Shown in pieces: positions 11,701 through 22,794 of a DNA stretch of 64,000 nucleotides. The translations under genes were made by a program, and so were the position numbers. A model generated the notes under the pieces. That model made no database searches. It worked only from the letters and a program-made list of their open reading frames with translations, and was not told where the DNA came from. The stretch comes from Symbiodinium natans (taxonomy: Eukaryota > Sar > Dinophyceae > Suessiales > Symbiodiniaceae), in assembly GCA_905221605.1 (NCBI GenBank), contig CAJNDS010002128.1:485501-549500 (forward strand). Reading direction: 5' to 3'. Position 1 is the first letter of the stretch, and each line of letters begins with the position of its first letter.

Positions 11701-12311
11701 CCTGACAACTGGCCTGAGCAGTGGTCATCGAGATGATGTCGCATTGCAGGGTGAGAGCCCCAGCCCCGGGAGCGCAAGGGATCCCCCAAGCCGCACCCAG
11801 GCACAGGGCAAAAGCAGCGCACAGCAGCCTCAGGTGCGTGGACGCGGCGACGCAGGGCCGCGGGCTCGGCAGAAGGAGGTGAGTGATCCCGGTCCGGGGA
11901 GGGGCCCGGAAGCGAGGCCTCACCAACGCGGACTGCGCAGTACCCGCAACGGCGGCGCAGTTTGCGCTGGCCCCAGTTGCGGCGCTGTTTTTCAAACAAC
12001 CGCTTGCAACGGCGACCCCACACGGGAGAGGCACGATGACCGAAGCCCGCTAAGGGGTCCCAACAGGCCGCAGAAGCGTGCTCAAGCGAAGTGACCGGAT
12101 GAAGACAGCAATGACGTCGACGCTCGCAGCGCCGAATCGATGCAGGGAGATGGAGAACAGGCCGGAGCGACCGCGCAGGGCCAACCTCCAGCTCACCAGT
12201 GTGCACGAATGTATGGCACAATGCAGTCTGCGCTGGCCACGCAAGCCCCAACACCAGTAACCGCAGAAGGCGAAGAACGCCGGGGGACGGAGCCATGGCC
12301 GGACAACTCAC
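8751..12311 (-). pseudogene. Retroelement protein: C2H2 finger, reverse transcriptase, endonuclease (frameshifted)
   Basis: The 1186-residue frame starts with a hydrophobic stretch (about residues 10-30). A VGEASLPGP motif follows at 129-137. A C2H2-like finger begins at C166, with a second Cys cluster (CTVCG) after it. The reverse transcriptase spans roughly residues 500-700, with LDFRNAF, GVQQGDPLGPLLF and a YLDD active site at 666-669. A CX2CX9HX3C knuckle starts at C972. After about residue 1030 the frame is wrong: the endonuclease-like sequence (RRPADVFVPHWG, FDLAVTSG, AYEERKR) lies in another minus frame between about 9200 and 8840, and the first frame resumes near 8840 with NARAVLRRLPDG. 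Two compensating frameshifts therefore break the gene. It would copy its RNA into DNA at nicked sites; this copy is probably dead in cis. Confidence 0.8.
8824..9195 (-). pseudogene. Displaced endonuclease domain of the same element
   Basis: The minus frame reads RRPADV then VPHWGLHGPAVFDLAVTSG, then AYEERKR, then CRDQGLQFLPLIAESSGG-like sequence and W-RTLGALLA. The D-(x)n-ExK-like arrangement is what I know from the C-terminal PD-(D/E)XK-like domain of such elements. It is out of frame with the reverse transcriptase. The upstream continuation of this frame meets a stop near 9205, so a single-base indel close to there is the likely lesion. Confidence 0.6.
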
Positions 12312-12559
12312 TCAGGAGGGTGCGAATGAGAATGCCGACCAATGGCGGCAAAGCAGACTTCCCGGGCAGGCAGGACACAAGGAAACAAAAGGCAGAGCCG
12401 GGCTGTCTCAACCCACAAGGGAGGAACCGGATGCCACACGCTATGGCTCGAGCGGCTGCTACTGAGTGCCCCCCAGCTGCGTACGAAACACGCCCAGGAG
12501 CAGCACCAGGCCCCCCAGCTGCGCACGACGGCGCCCAGGCGAGGGCCCTAATCCCCTGA

Positions 12560-13200
12560 CGTTTCCAATGCTTCTGGGGCTTCCCTAAACCCTAGGAACC
12601 AGTTGTAGGCTATCGCTGCAAAAGCACTTTGAGAAGATTCTGAGGCAGCCAACGGTAAACCCTAAGCCCCTAAACCCTAAACCCCAAACCCCAAACCCTA
12701 AACCCTAACCCCCTAAAACCTAAACCCCTCTACCCCGAAACAACTAAACCCTCGCCGAGGTGCTGAAGGTCGGACCTATGCATGCTAGAGGTCGTGAGCT
12801 TAAACCCTTATTCAGGGTTCAGGGTTTAAGCTTTCAGGTTTCAGGGTTTAGGGTGAAAACCCGAACTGCTACCATATTCGGGGAAATACGGGGCCTAAAC
12901 TTCAGTTCTGCCTCAGCTGTGATTACGGCGGGGGTGTGGAGTTTAGAGCTGCAGCAGATTTGGCTTTCGGGTTTCGCCTTATGGTTTACAGAGGACCGAG
13001 TGCAGCGGGGAGTTCCTATACGAATGGGTTTTGCTAACATGCCTGGGGCGGCAGGTTAAACCCCTCAAAGCTAAACGTTCAAAGCCTAAACTCTGAGCCG
13101 TGAACCCTGAACCCTGAACTCTGAACCCTGAACCCTAAACCCTAAACCCGAAACCCGAAACCCCAAACCCTAAGCCCTAAACCCTAAACCCGAACCCTAT
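12560..13200. repeat. Degenerate telomere-like repeats with an unassigned island
   Basis: CCCTAAA-type repeats occupy 12655-12750 and 13080-13195. The island at 12850-13060 is open on both strands and I cannot assign it. Confidence 0.5.
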
Positions 13201-13442
13201 CTAGTGGAATCTGCCCGCCGGGATGCCCGGAGACTGCGGCGTCGTTCTTGGGCTCAGGTTGGTGATTGGGCCCTACATATGCTCTAGGCACTGACATTTT
13301 TGGGCCTTAGGGCTACTCTAGGGGCCTTTATAATTAGGATAGGGTTTTGGGGGTTCTGGTTGTATAATACTGGAGGGACCATAAGGGAATACTATTAATT
13401 AACAATTACTCCGACCCCCTACGTTAGGGGCCTGGGACTGCG

Positions 13443-14113
13443 TTGCAGCAGTGGACCCCTCCGGAGCTCGGAAAGCTCACACTGTCGAATTCGACGCTTC
13501 CGTCTCCTTGCAGTCATGTCCTGCTCGGCAGGTGTCTGTTCCATGTTAAGACGAGTCGCAGCTCGGAGATGCGCAAGAACTCTAGCATCTCACCAGGGGC
13601 CAGGGTCAAAGCCGGCCATGATACAGCGAAAGCTCTCTTGCGGCTTCTGACTTTCTGCCTGGGAGATGCCAAGTTAAGTACAGAGCAAAACACTCAAGCA
13701 CTCGCTGCAGCCTACGTCATGGCAGGCCTTCAGATTCGTTGCCAGCTCGCGCATACATCTCATGCCCGGGCATGAAGAACCCTCGAATTGTGCAAACTCA
13801 GTGGGGTCGCCTTCCAACAAGCAGCCAGCGCCCGCAACACTTGGAAAGACAAAGTCGGGTCTTGCAAGGGGAGATTTCTGACTTAGTGGCTTCGCACCAC
13901 CTGGCAGCCATAGCTGCCCTAGGCAGGGTGGGTCGCAACCCCCTAAATGGGCCCCGAAACCCTAAACCCTCCACCCTCCGACCGCCCCAAAAAACCCAAC
14001 TCCCGGAGCTTATGGTGCTCCGTGTTGGGGTCATGGGGAATCTCCGGGACGTGAGGCTTCAAGCAGAAAAGAAGCTCATCCCTTACCACTCCCCGAAACC
14101 CTTAAACCCTTAA
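13443..14113 (+). CDS. Candidate exons, unknown protein
   Basis: Two overlapping plus frames (13443-13775 and 13739-14113) are open for 110 and 124 codons across non-repetitive DNA. The protein-like parts are GDAKLSTEQNTQALAAAYVM (about 13660-13730) and QGEISDLVASHHLAAIAALG (about 13865-13925). A frame change between them would need an intron or indel that I cannot place. The frame runs into repeat sequence at 13950. No family recognised. Confidence 0.35.
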
Positions 14114-14339
14114 ACTTGAAAGCCTCATCCCTAACACCCTTTATAGCCCAAGTCTATAGCCTCTGTCCCGGAGACCTCCCAAAGGCTGAGGGTTTAGGGG
14201 TTTGGGGGTTGAGGCGTTTGGGGTATTGGGGCATTGGGGCCTAGGGCCTGATTAAGCTTAGGAGGTTCCTCTTACAAGAAGACCCTTTTTGAAGCCTTTT
14301 AAGTAGGGGGCCTCGGCAGAACAGGTGTTGCCGAAACAC

Positions 14340-14384
14340 CCGAAAACTACCCCCCCCTCCCCCCCTCCCCCCCCAAAAAAAAAC

Positions 14385-14410
<26 letters not shown>
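14340..14410. repeat. Poly-C/poly-A and (CA)n tract
   Basis: A run of C, then A, then about 12 ca dinucleotides. Pure C tracts also occur at 14739-14763, 34979-35007 and 35111-35130. Confidence 0.95.
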
Positions 14411-14415
<5 letters not shown>

Positions 14416-15119
14416 CAACAAGCCAAACCACTTGATCCTCTCACATCCCTAAACCCCTGAATCCCAAGCCTCTGGAGGAACATGCTGCAACCATATTGAC
14501 CCCAACGTCTTCCTTGCAGCACGTGAACTCCCTAAACCGTAAACCCGAAACCCTACTTCCCAGCCTAGCCGGGCAAGCCGCAGACCTATGGAAAAGATGG
14601 GCAGGCTTCAAGGGGCTTAAGTAAACCCTAAGCCCTAGAGGCACAAAAGCCCCGCAAACCCCCCAAGCAAGCCCCGGGCCCACAACAGCCCCAAAACACC
14701 CCCCAAAAATCGCCAAAAACACGCTTCCGAACCAACCCGGAGCCCCCCCCCCCCCCCCCCCCCACGGCTGTGCCCCCCTTCCCCCCCCAAAGAAAAAGGG
14801 TTTAGGGTTTCGGGTTTAGGGTGATTAGTAAGAACGTGTGAAGCTAAGTTGTGAAGTCAAAGCTTTCGGTCAGAACGTTGATGGGCCCAAACCCTATACA
14901 GTTTCTGTAAACCCCAACCCTGAACCTTGAACGCCGACAGAAATCTTAACAGGGACACCCTCCTCAACTGTGGAACTTCTGCACTTTCTCGGCCTTCTTG
15001 GCCAGTGTTTAGACTTTAGGGCTTAGGTTCTTGCAAATTACTGCACTTCCAACCCACACCAAGACCTCCTAAACCATAATCTCTATGAAGCCTCAACACT
15101 AAACCCTTACGTGCTGTCG

Positions 15120-15375
15120 GCAAAACATCATACGGTTCTAGTTGAGGTGTAAGTACCCATGAACCTCCAACTAGTCTTGGGGTAGTTACATGGTCCCTTC
15201 ATACGGGTCCTTAGTTGGGAACCCGCTTTTCCCCGCTGTAAACTTAAGGGCCCACACTTCAGAACCCTTTGAAGACATTTAGAGACCATATTAATGGGAC
15301 CATATTCAAGGGACCATCGTAAAGTCCCTTGGGAGTAGAATCCCTATCAACCGCTATCAGAGAGAGAATAATTTA
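15120..15375. other. Non-repeat stretch, nothing identified
   Basis: AT-richer unique sequence with short internal echoes (accatattaatgggacc and accatattcaagggacc) sits between telomere-like arrays. It may be a decayed inverted-repeat element. No convincing frame. Confidence 0.4.
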
Positions 15376-16043
15376 ACCCTAAACCCTAAACCCCATAAAC
15401 CCTTAACACCAAAAACCCTAAACCCCTAAACCCCTGAAACCTAAGCGCCCTAAACCCTAAGCCCCTAAACCCTAAGCCCCTAAACCCTAAACCCTAAACC
15501 CTAAACCCCCTAAACCCTAAACCCTAAACCCTAAACCCTAAACCCTAAACCCTATGGGGCTCTCTTTGAGCGCCCCGGCGAAGCTGCGCAGCGTGGAGGA
15601 GCGACTGTTGGATCGCAGGGCTGGCGCGTGGGCCTGGTTAGGGTTTAGGGTTTAGGGTTTAGGGTTTAGGGTTTAGGGTTTAGGGTTTAGGGTTTAGGGT
15701 TTAGGGTTTAGGGTTTAGGGTTTAGGGTTTAGGGTTTAGGGTTTAGGGTCCGCCGACCCTGGCGGCGTGTTGGATGGGTTTGAGGAGGTGAAAACCTCCC
15801 TCTTTCCCTCCTTACCCCCCCAAAACGCGGGGGGGGGGTAGGGGGGGTCGGTGCACAATTTTTTCGTGGAGGACCGCGCCACCCGCACAGCGTAAACAGG
15901 CGGTTCAGCACAGGGGGGTAGGGGCGCCCTCAGCAAAATCAGCCCACCCCCCCACCCCCACCCACCTGTCTTTTTTGGCTTGAGCTTGTCCTGGTGCTAC
16001 CCCCTACCCCCCCCCAAACGTTTCACACAACTCTGCCGAGCAG

Positions 16044-16132
16044 GCTGGGATGATCTTCGAACCATGCGAGCGGGTTTAGACCTCTCAACTATGCTCCAGC
16101 GGGGTCGGCGGCTTGAGCCGGAGGCTCTTAAA
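16044..16132 (+). CDS. Candidate exon, unknown protein
   Basis: An island after gagcag|gctgg, a good AG|G acceptor, reads WDDLRTMRAGLDLSTMLQRG then Arg/Glu-rich sequence to LK. It then enters a TTTAGGG array, whose gtttag units could supply a donor. Composition is protein-like; no family recognised. Confidence 0.4.
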
Positions 16133-16439
16133 TTTAGGGTTTAGGGTTTAGGGTTTAGGGTTTAGGGTCTAGGGTTTAGGGGCTTAAGGGTTTAGGGTTT
16201 AGGGGTTAGGGGTTAGGGTTGCTTCGGGGTTTAGAGTCTAGGGTTTCATTGGGGCTTAGGGCTTATAGAAATGGTATAGGGCTTGGGTCGTTTTGAGCGA
16301 GCGAGCGAAAGCCTTGAGCAAAACTTCTTTTTTGGATGAGTGGGGGGCAGCTGGCGGAAAGGGGGAGCTGGGGCGGGAGGGGGTGCTTTTCTGAGGCCTC
16401 CCGGAGCCTTTTGCGGGCTAAGGGTCTTCTACGGACCTT

Positions 16440-16515
16440 TTCGAAAGTCTTGTGCGACAGCTTTTGTGCGACAGTTTTGAGCGAAAGGTTTGTGCGAAAG
16501 TCTTGAGCGATATTT
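16440..16515. repeat. Imperfect 15-18 bp tandem repeat (tttgwgcgacag)
   Basis: Five to six variants of ttttgtgcgacag / ttttgagcgaaag follow each other. A related copy sits near 16285-16325. Confidence 0.7.
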
Positions 16516-16602
16516 TTGCTTCCAATCTTAAGACTGCGAGAGGGGCACCTAGACCCTAAACCCTAAACCCCAAACCCAAAACCCGCTTCGGTTTTTATAT
16601 TT

Positions 16603-16725
16603 AGCTTTCCAGCAGCAGGGCTGTCCTCCGGGTGGGAAGGCCACGGAGGCTTAAGTAAATTGAGCATGTTGGCCTCCCAGGAGCTTGGGATTCATTTGCT
16701 CAAACTCTGCTTGTCAGGTGTTTAG
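16603..16725 (+). CDS. Candidate exon, unknown protein
   Basis: The plus frame is open for 40 codons (SFPAAGLSSGWEGHGGLSKL, then a Leu-rich stretch ending CLSGV) and stops at the edge of an inverted-repeat element. The strand choice follows neighbouring plus-strand islands. Confidence 0.35.
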   Translation, partial: SFPAAGLSSGWEGHGGLSKLSMLASQELGIHLLKLCLSGV

Positions 16726-16875
16726 CCATATGAAGCAGGGTATATATTTCTTGTATCCCCAAAAGGACACCCAATATATATACATATATATATACACACA
16801 CCAATATAAAAAAGGAACCTGATATACACTCACCAATATAGAAAAGGAACCTTACATACCCTGCTTCATATATCT
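16724..16875. mobile_element. AT-rich inverted-repeat element (atgaagcagggtat ends)
   Basis: The left end atgaagcagggtatatat is matched in reverse complement by tacataccctgcttcat at the right end. The interior is tatata-rich with two caccaatata(ga)aaaaaggaacc copies. The minus ORF across it is spurious. Confidence 0.6.
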
Positions 16876-17222
16876 TGGGAAATTCAGAATGACACCACAC
16901 ACAATTTCCATTCAATGTGTCTTGAGGGTTTAGGGTTTAGCTTAGGCAGCCCGAAAACCCTAAACCCTAAAAATGTACGCTAAACCAGCCCCGAACCCCC
17001 TGAACCCCTATAATCCCGAAAACGCCCAAAACCCAAAACCCTAAACCCTATACTCTAAACCCTAAACCCTAAACCCATATGGCCAACCCACAGCTCAGCC
17101 ATCAAAGCGCCCCTGCCTGCAGGCAGGGTTTGGGGTTTAAGTGGGTTCAGGGCTTTAGGGTTTCATCAGGGCTTAGGGTTTAAGGTTTGAGTAGGGTTTA
17201 AGGGATATGCAGGTTTTTTAAA

Positions 17223-17321
17223 GGAGTCCGGCCAATTCTCCAAGTAGGCCCTCACGCCTTCAAAGCCCTGAGCCGTATGCCCTTTCTCGATACGCAGACT
17301 AAGCCCTGGTTCGGAATAGGC
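17223..17321 (+). CDS. Candidate exon, unknown protein
   Basis: The frame opens after aaag|gag and reads GVRPILQVGPHAFKALSRMP then FLDTQTKPWFGIG. Telomere-like repeats lie on both sides. No family recognised. Confidence 0.35.
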
Positions 17322-18264
17322 CTAAACACTAAACCCTAACCCCTAAAAGCGGGGTTAGTTTTTGTTGGGGGCTGCTCAGGGTCCACCTGGAGAACGTGAC
17401 ATGCTGCTTGTATGCAGTGGTAGTCTGCGGTCCTAGTTTCCTTGTTTCAAGTACACAAGGACAGGTGGTTTCGGGTTCCTAAGGTCGACGCTGTTCAGCC
17501 GCTGAAAAACCCGGAAACCGGAAATCGAAGCCGTGGCCTGAGCCGAAGAGGGTTTAGGGTTTAGGGTTTAGGGTTTAGGGTTTAGGGTTTAGGGTTTAGG
17601 GTTTAGGGTTTAGGGTAAGGTTTAGGAGTTCGGGGTTTAGGGTTGAAGCTTGTCGCTTCTGTTCTTACAGTCAACTGCCGTAGGGCCGCCTCCCCCGAAT
17701 CGCTCCATCCCAAGCCCCGAACACACTTGTGCGGGTTCAGCCCTGCTTTCTCTTCGTAGAGCCCCACAACTCCAAACCGCGAAGCTGTAAGTCCTAAACG
17801 AACAACCCTGGGGCCTAGGCAAGGCCCTAAACCCTAAACCCTAACTCTAAACCCTAAACCCTAAACCCTAAACCCTAAACCCTAAACCCTAAACCCTAAA
17901 CCCTCGGGGCCCCGCCGCGTGCGCCGCGGGACGCAGCCGGACGGCGGAAAGGACGCGGCCATCCTCGCCACTTGGGTTTAGGGTTTAGGGCTTAGGGTCT
18001 ATAGGAATTAGGGTTGAGGGTTTAGGGTTTATACCTGTAGGGTTTAGGGTATAGGGCTTAGGTTTAGTGCTAGGGGGTTTAGGGATTAGGGTTGTTAGGG
18101 TTTGGGGTTTTGGGGGTTTAGGGCTTAGGGGCGGGTGGGGGGGTTGAGGATTTGGGGTCGGGGTCAAGGGGTTTTGGGAGGGGGCCTTGTGGCGTTTTCC
18201 TTACGTCATGCCTCCCTTCCTTCCTCCTGTGAGCTTCGGACCGTTCCTTGAATAATTCGGCTTT

Positions 18265-18352
18265 CCGAACATTAGGGGTACCTTATCGGGGTCCGTACTA
18301 TAAGGGAATCCTGCTATGTGGGGGTCTATATTGGGGGTCCCTTATTCTCGTA
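18265..18352. mobile_element. Short inverted-repeat element, family A (ggggtacc...ggggtccc)
   Basis: The string gaacattaggggtacctta...aagggaatcc...gggggtctatat...ggggtcccttattctcg is shared with 31700-31790 and, inverted, with about 23370-23455. The ends are imperfect inverted repeats. This is a dispersed miniature element. Confidence 0.65.
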
Positions 18353-18832
18353 AAGCCCCCAAGTAGCTTTCAGGGGCTTAGGATTTGGGGTGTGGGATTT
18401 AGGCCAATTTAGGCTCCGCGTTGGGACTTTTGGGTTACTTGGACTGTTCATGGTACTTAGTCGCCTCATTATTACTGTACTTGTAACCCCAATGATAACC
18501 CTGATTATTAGGGTACTTAAGGGGCTCATAAGTGGGTTATAGCTACACTTATAATGGGTTACTAAGTACCCTGAACCTGCAACTCGTAAACCCTAACTCC
18601 CCCCTTTTTTCCCCCCTGGCAGTCGGCGGACTGAGACACTGCAGATGATGGTACGGGTATGGCATGGGTTCCTCTACTTCCCCCCTCTATATAGGGTTTA
18701 GGGTTTAGGCTTTGTTTAGGGTTTAAGGTTCCCCCACCTTCGCCCTATATACTGGCCCGCCCTAGGCTCCCCCCATAGTTAAGGCCATTTAGGGATAGTT
18801 GCCCAATGAAGGTGTGATTTAAGGGGGGAACC

Positions 18833-18897
18833 TAGGGAGGGTCGTATAGATGGGGTCAGTAGGGAGGGTCGTATAGATGGGGTCAGTAGGGAAACCC
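18833..18897. repeat. 26-bp tandem duplication
   Basis: ggagggtcgtatagatgggg plus tcagta occurs twice in direct tandem. Confidence 0.9.
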
Positions 18898-19204
18898 ATG
18901 AGAATGGCATGAGCTTTCCTGGCCAAATCCAAGGTCGAGGCTTTGGACTTAGGGTTTACGCAACCCTAGACTGTAAACTAGTTAAACCCGAAACCCTGAA
19001 GCCCCAAATGAAACACCTATTACCCGAAACCCTAAACCCTAAACCCTACACCCTACACCCTAACCCCTAAACCTTATAAACCCTAATCCCTAACCCCGAA
19101 ACCCTATAAACCCTAATCCCTAGACCCTAAGCACTGAACCCTACGATCCCCTCGAGACGTAAAGGTCTCCGAGAGCCCCCTTCTCCCCAAGCCCCCCAAA
19201 AAAC

Positions 19205-19330
19205 TCTGCAGCTACTATTTACTTAAGAACCCCCAAAAAGTTGAAACAAATCTCTGTGTTATCCTTATAAGGGAGAACATTTTTTTGAGGGTTCTTAAGC
19301 ACATAGAGTAAGTAGGTCCGCAGAGTCACC
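19205..19330. mobile_element. Inverted-repeat element (actctgc ends)
   Basis: actctgcagctactatttac / ttaagaaccccc on the left is mirrored by gggttcttaag...agtaagtaggtccgcagagt on the right. It lies between telomere-like arrays. Arm identity is imperfect. Confidence 0.5.
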
Positions 19331-19574
19331 TCGGAAACAACGAGGGGAGTAGGGTTTAAGGAGTTAGGGTTCAGGGTTTAGGTTCTGCCTAAACCCTGAA
19401 CCCTGACCGAGTGATTTGGATGAGCACCCCCCACCCCCCCGCCCAGGTTTAGGGTTTAGGGTTTAGGGTTTGGGGTTTGGGGTTTAGGGTTTAGGGTTTA
19501 GGGTTTAGGGTTTAGGGTTTAGGGTTTAGGGTTTAGGGCTAGGGTTTAGGGTTTAGGGCTTAAGGATGAGGGTT

Positions 19575-19664
19575 TACGAAGCTGGACCCAGCCAGGCGAC
19601 CGGCAGCTTCCCTGACTTTGGGAAAGCCGGGATCAGTGAGACGCAAACATGGCCATCTCCGGGG
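19575..19664 (+). CDS. Candidate exon, unknown protein
   Basis: The island between TTTAGGG arrays reads YEAGPSQATGSFPDFGKAGI then SETQTWPSPG. It is open and protein-like for 30 codons. No family recognised. Confidence 0.35.
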
Positions 19665-19868
19665 TTCAGGGTTTAGGGTTTAGGGTTTAGGGTTTACGGT
19701 TTGGGGTTTGGGGTTTGGGGTTTTGGGGTTTGGGGTTTGGGGTTTGGGGTTTGGGGTTTTGGGTTTAGGGTTTGCTGTTGGGTCCTAAGCCCGCATGTTT
19801 AGGGTTTGCAACTCAGGTCACAGAGTCTGGGACCCCAAGTCCTGAACCCTCAGCCCTAGACTCCCCAA

Positions 19869-19952
19869 GCACGAAGCATGCTGTTGAGTAGTAGGGAATG
19901 GAGGGAATATGAGCGCAACTGCGAGTTCTACATTTCTATGACCAACACATAA
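19869..19952 (+). CDS. Candidate exon with stop, unknown protein
   Basis: The frame follows a possible AG near 19868, reads ARSMLLSSREWREYERNCEF then YISMTNT, and ends at TAA. Charged/aromatic composition favours coding. Confidence 0.35.
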   Translation, partial: ARSMLLSSREWREYERNCEFYISMTNT

Positions 19953-20248
19953 CCCTTAAAACAGCCTTGTTTGGGTCTTCCGGTGGGTGTCGGATAACCT
20001 TTGACGGGCCCCCTATAAACCCAAAACCCCAAACTCTACAATCTAAACCCCCAATTCTCAAGCTACGAACCCCAAACCCCAAACCCAACAACCCAAGCCC
20101 CCCCACCATGAGTTCCTCAACCCTAACCCCCCAAAATCCTGGCCCCCCAACCCCTCAACCCCACACCCCAAGCCCTAAACGCATAATCCTAAACCCTAAG
20201 CCCCAGCTTAGGGGACTGAGCCCTTATGGGGGGGGGGGGGGGACGGTA

Positions 20249-20333
20249 GGGCTTCCAAAAGCTTGGGCGAAACGCCCGAAGTGGCGCCACCCCGGTGTCA
20301 GGCTTCGTGACGCAGCCTGGGTTGCTTTTTCGG
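20249..20333 (+). CDS. Candidate exon, unknown protein
   Basis: An acceptor-like ggtag|gg precedes LPKAWAKRPKWRHPGVRLRD then AAWVAFS. The frame then meets g|gtttag, so the first unit of a TTTAGGG array would be the GT donor. The basic, Trp-rich composition is unlike the flanking repeats. Confidence 0.4.
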
Positions 20334-20846
20334 GTTTAGGGTTTAGGGTTTAGGGTTTAGGGTTCTAAAGCTAAGATAGCTCTCAACAACCTTGTATCAT
20401 AAGGTCTTTGGGCCCAAAAGCCCTTAAATCAGAGCTCTTGGAGTTTGAGGGTAAGGGTTTGCGGGGGCTTCGGGGCTTTAGGGGTTCGGGATGAGGGGGC
20501 ATGGTTTAGGGGTTGTCAGGGTGTGGGCTCAGGGATTACGAGGGTCGAGGGGGCTTAGGGGTTTGTAGGGTTTAGGGAAAGGATTTTGGAAGGTGAAGGT
20601 GTGCTCCTCTTTAATATATGCCATGCAACCATATAACAGCACTGACCCCAAACCCACGCACCCTTCGCCCTAAACCCCTAAACCCTAAATCCAACCTTTT
20701 GCTCCCCTTCCATTCCCTCAACCTCAGTAATAGCAAGTCCTGCACCTTGAGTCCTACAGCCTACGCATGATGGGTCAGTGGCTTGGGACGTGGTGAGTTT
20801 TGGAGAAGCAGGGCTCCGTAGCGTTCATGGTCTCTGGGTTTTTCAG

Positions 20847-20909
20847 GGTTCTACAGGGTTCTACAGGGTTCTACAGGGTTCTACAGGGTTCTACAGGGTG
20901 CTGCTATCT
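20847..20909. repeat. 10-bp tandem repeat (gggttctaca), about 6 units
   Basis: This is a perfect decamer array that shares gggtt with the telomere-like heptamer but is distinct from it. Confidence 0.95.
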
Positions 20910-21337
20910 GTGGACCCCTAAACTGAGATGACACCCACAACAGGACCATCATCAGAGAAATGACCATGTCACGTGGGTTCAAGGCCTAGGGCAGCAATGC
21001 TAAACCCAAAGCCCCACACCCTAAACCCGGAACCCTGAACCCCTAAACCCCTAACCCCTAACCCCCTAAACCCCTAAGCCCCTAAACCCCTAAGCTCCTA
21101 AACCCGTAAACCCCCAAACCACCCCTAAGCCCCTAAGCCCCTAAACCCCTAAGCTCCTAAGCCCCTAAGCTCCTAAATCCCTAAACCCCCAAACCACCCC
21201 GAAGCCCCTAAATCCCTACCCCCTAAACCCCTAAACCCTTTAATCCCTAAGCCCCTAGCCCTGAACCCTAGACCCCTAAACCCCAAAACCCTAAACCCTA
21301 GCCCTAAACCCAAACCCCTCAACCCCTCAGCCCTCAG

Positions 21338-21409
21338 AGCCTTGCAGATGCTCAGCTCAGGCCGCGGCGAGTCCAGCAAGTTGAAGAAGCCTTTGGCGGG
21401 CTTTTGAAA
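21338..21409 (+). CDS. Candidate exon, unknown protein
   Basis: After ccctcag|, the frame reads SLADAQLRPRRVQQVEEAFG then GLLK and runs into a CCCTAAA array. Helix-like composition. No family recognised. Confidence 0.35.
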
Positions 21410-21454
21410 CCCTAAACCCTAAACCCTAAACCCTAAACCCTAAACCCTAAGCCC

Positions 21455-21560
21455 ATGTAACTCCATGTAACTCCATTCAAACCCATGTAAACCCATGTAA
21501 ACCCAATGTAAACTCAGTGTAAACCCAATGTAAGCCCAATGTAAACCCATGAGAAATATG
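21455..21560. repeat. Tandem repeat (cccaatgtaaa type)
   Basis: About ten imperfect 9-11 bp units of cccatgtaa(a). Confidence 0.9.
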
Positions 21561-22159
21561 TAAACCCAGCCCCTGCTAATGCCCTAAACACTCATAAAGT
21601 GCCCTAAGCATCCTAAACTGCCCCTTAGCGAAACCTCCCACAAGCACGAACACTTAGGGCTTACAGAGTTTGGGGTTAGGGTCTTAGAGTTTCAGAGTTT
21701 AGGAATAAGCCCTTAAACTCTGCTGAAGTCCCTAAGCCCCTGCCTTAAAGACCACTCTTGAGCACCGGATAGGCTTCTCCTACTGGCTCTTCGGCCTTCG
21801 GGCTTAGTGGCTCCCCATGTCGGTCCTCACTAAGGCTTCTATAGGAGTATGCTGAAACGGACTAAGACTCGTGCCCCTAAGGTTGTACCCCTAAAGGTTC
21901 CCCTTAACCCTTAACCCTAAACCCTAAACTCTAAACCCTAAACCCTGATCTTCAAAGAAGGTCCCAAACCCAAGGGTACCCTCTTAGGGGTCCAAGGGAG
22001 AAGCCCGTGAGATGTACAGGGCCACACCCCGAACTAGAGTAGGGTTTAGGGTTTAGGGTTTAGGGTTTAGGGTTTAGGGTTTAGGGTTTAGGGTTTAGGG
22101 TTTAGGGTTTAGGGTTTAGGGTTTAGGGTTTAGGGTTTAGGGTTTAGGGTTTAGGGTAA

Positions 22160-22252
22160 GAGCAGGGGCATATCATGAGGACTGCGAGGTACATCAAGGG
22201 ATTGTACCTTGGACCCTTCAGGTTGCAGCCTTGGGATTTTGGGGATCCTTGA
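22160..22252 (+). CDS. Candidate exon, unknown protein
   Basis: Immediately after a long TTTAGGG array that ends in taag, the frame reads EQGHIMRTARYIKGLYLGPF then RLQPWDFGDP and stops. A second frame is also open. Confidence 0.35.
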   Translation, partial: EQGHIMRTARYIKGLYLGPFRLQPWDFGDP

Positions 22253-22650
22253 AAAAAGTTCTTAAGGCAGTATATCAGCGCCATGTTAGGAGTATGTTAC
22301 GAGTCTTAATCCCTTGAGGGGAGTACATCAGGGAAGCTGCCCGTTTGTCTCTGTTCTAGACTAATTACTCGGATGTGAGTTCGCCTATCCGTCCCCCCAA
22401 GCGTGGTATAGAAGCCTCGGGCATAGTTGGGCAAGAAGCGAAGATACCCAGTTGGACATGTGTAACCCAGACCGCGGGTAGAAACCCAAAACCCGAAACC
22501 CAAAACCCGAAAGCCTAAACCCTGCACAAGGCTGGAACCCAGAAGCCCTGAAAGCCCACTTCCTAAACCGCAAGACCCCCACCCAAAACCCGCAGCGGTT
22601 GAGGGTGTAGGGTTTAGGCTTTAGAGTTTAGGGCTCAGCCCGAAGCCCGA

Positions 22651-22749
22651 AGCCCCTACAGCTTTATGGGCTATGCCTACCAATCAGTCGTACCTCCTAC
22701 TAACCTGAAGGTGAAAAAGAGCTGCAGGCAAACACTCGGAACATTGAAA
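22651..22749 (+). CDS. Candidate exon, unknown protein
   Basis: Reads SPYSFMGYAYQSVVPPTNLK then VKKSCRQTLGTLK. A similar DNA stretch (gggctatgcctac) occurs at about 39555-39570 (SLTGYAYWFKGSYF), which could mean a repeated exon or a shared element. Confidence 0.35.
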
Positions 22750-22794
22750 ACCCGAAGCCCTAACCCTACACCCTAAACCCTAAACCCTAAACTT

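Larger units (their letters stand above)
8560..12560 (-). mobile_element. Non-LTR retroelement with C-terminal restriction-like endonuclease
   Basis: The element body is the long reverse-transcriptase reading frame at 8751-12311, with GC-rich non-repeat flanks that I take as untranslated regions. The 5' flank (12311-12560) contains a repeated cgcagctggggggc motif about 50 bp apart. The 3' flank contains a tandem 29-bp repeat at 8591-8651. The outer limits are set only by where telomere-like sequence resumes. I recognise neither a target-site duplication nor a poly(A) tail. The order zinc finger, RT, zinc knuckle, endonuclease fits the CRE/NeSL/R2 side of non-LTR elements rather than APE-type LINEs. 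Confidence 0.6.

Noticed and set aside
8869-12036. Numerous plus-strand ORFs across the non-LTR element
   Set aside because: They are GC-rich shadow frames opposite the reverse-transcriptase gene.
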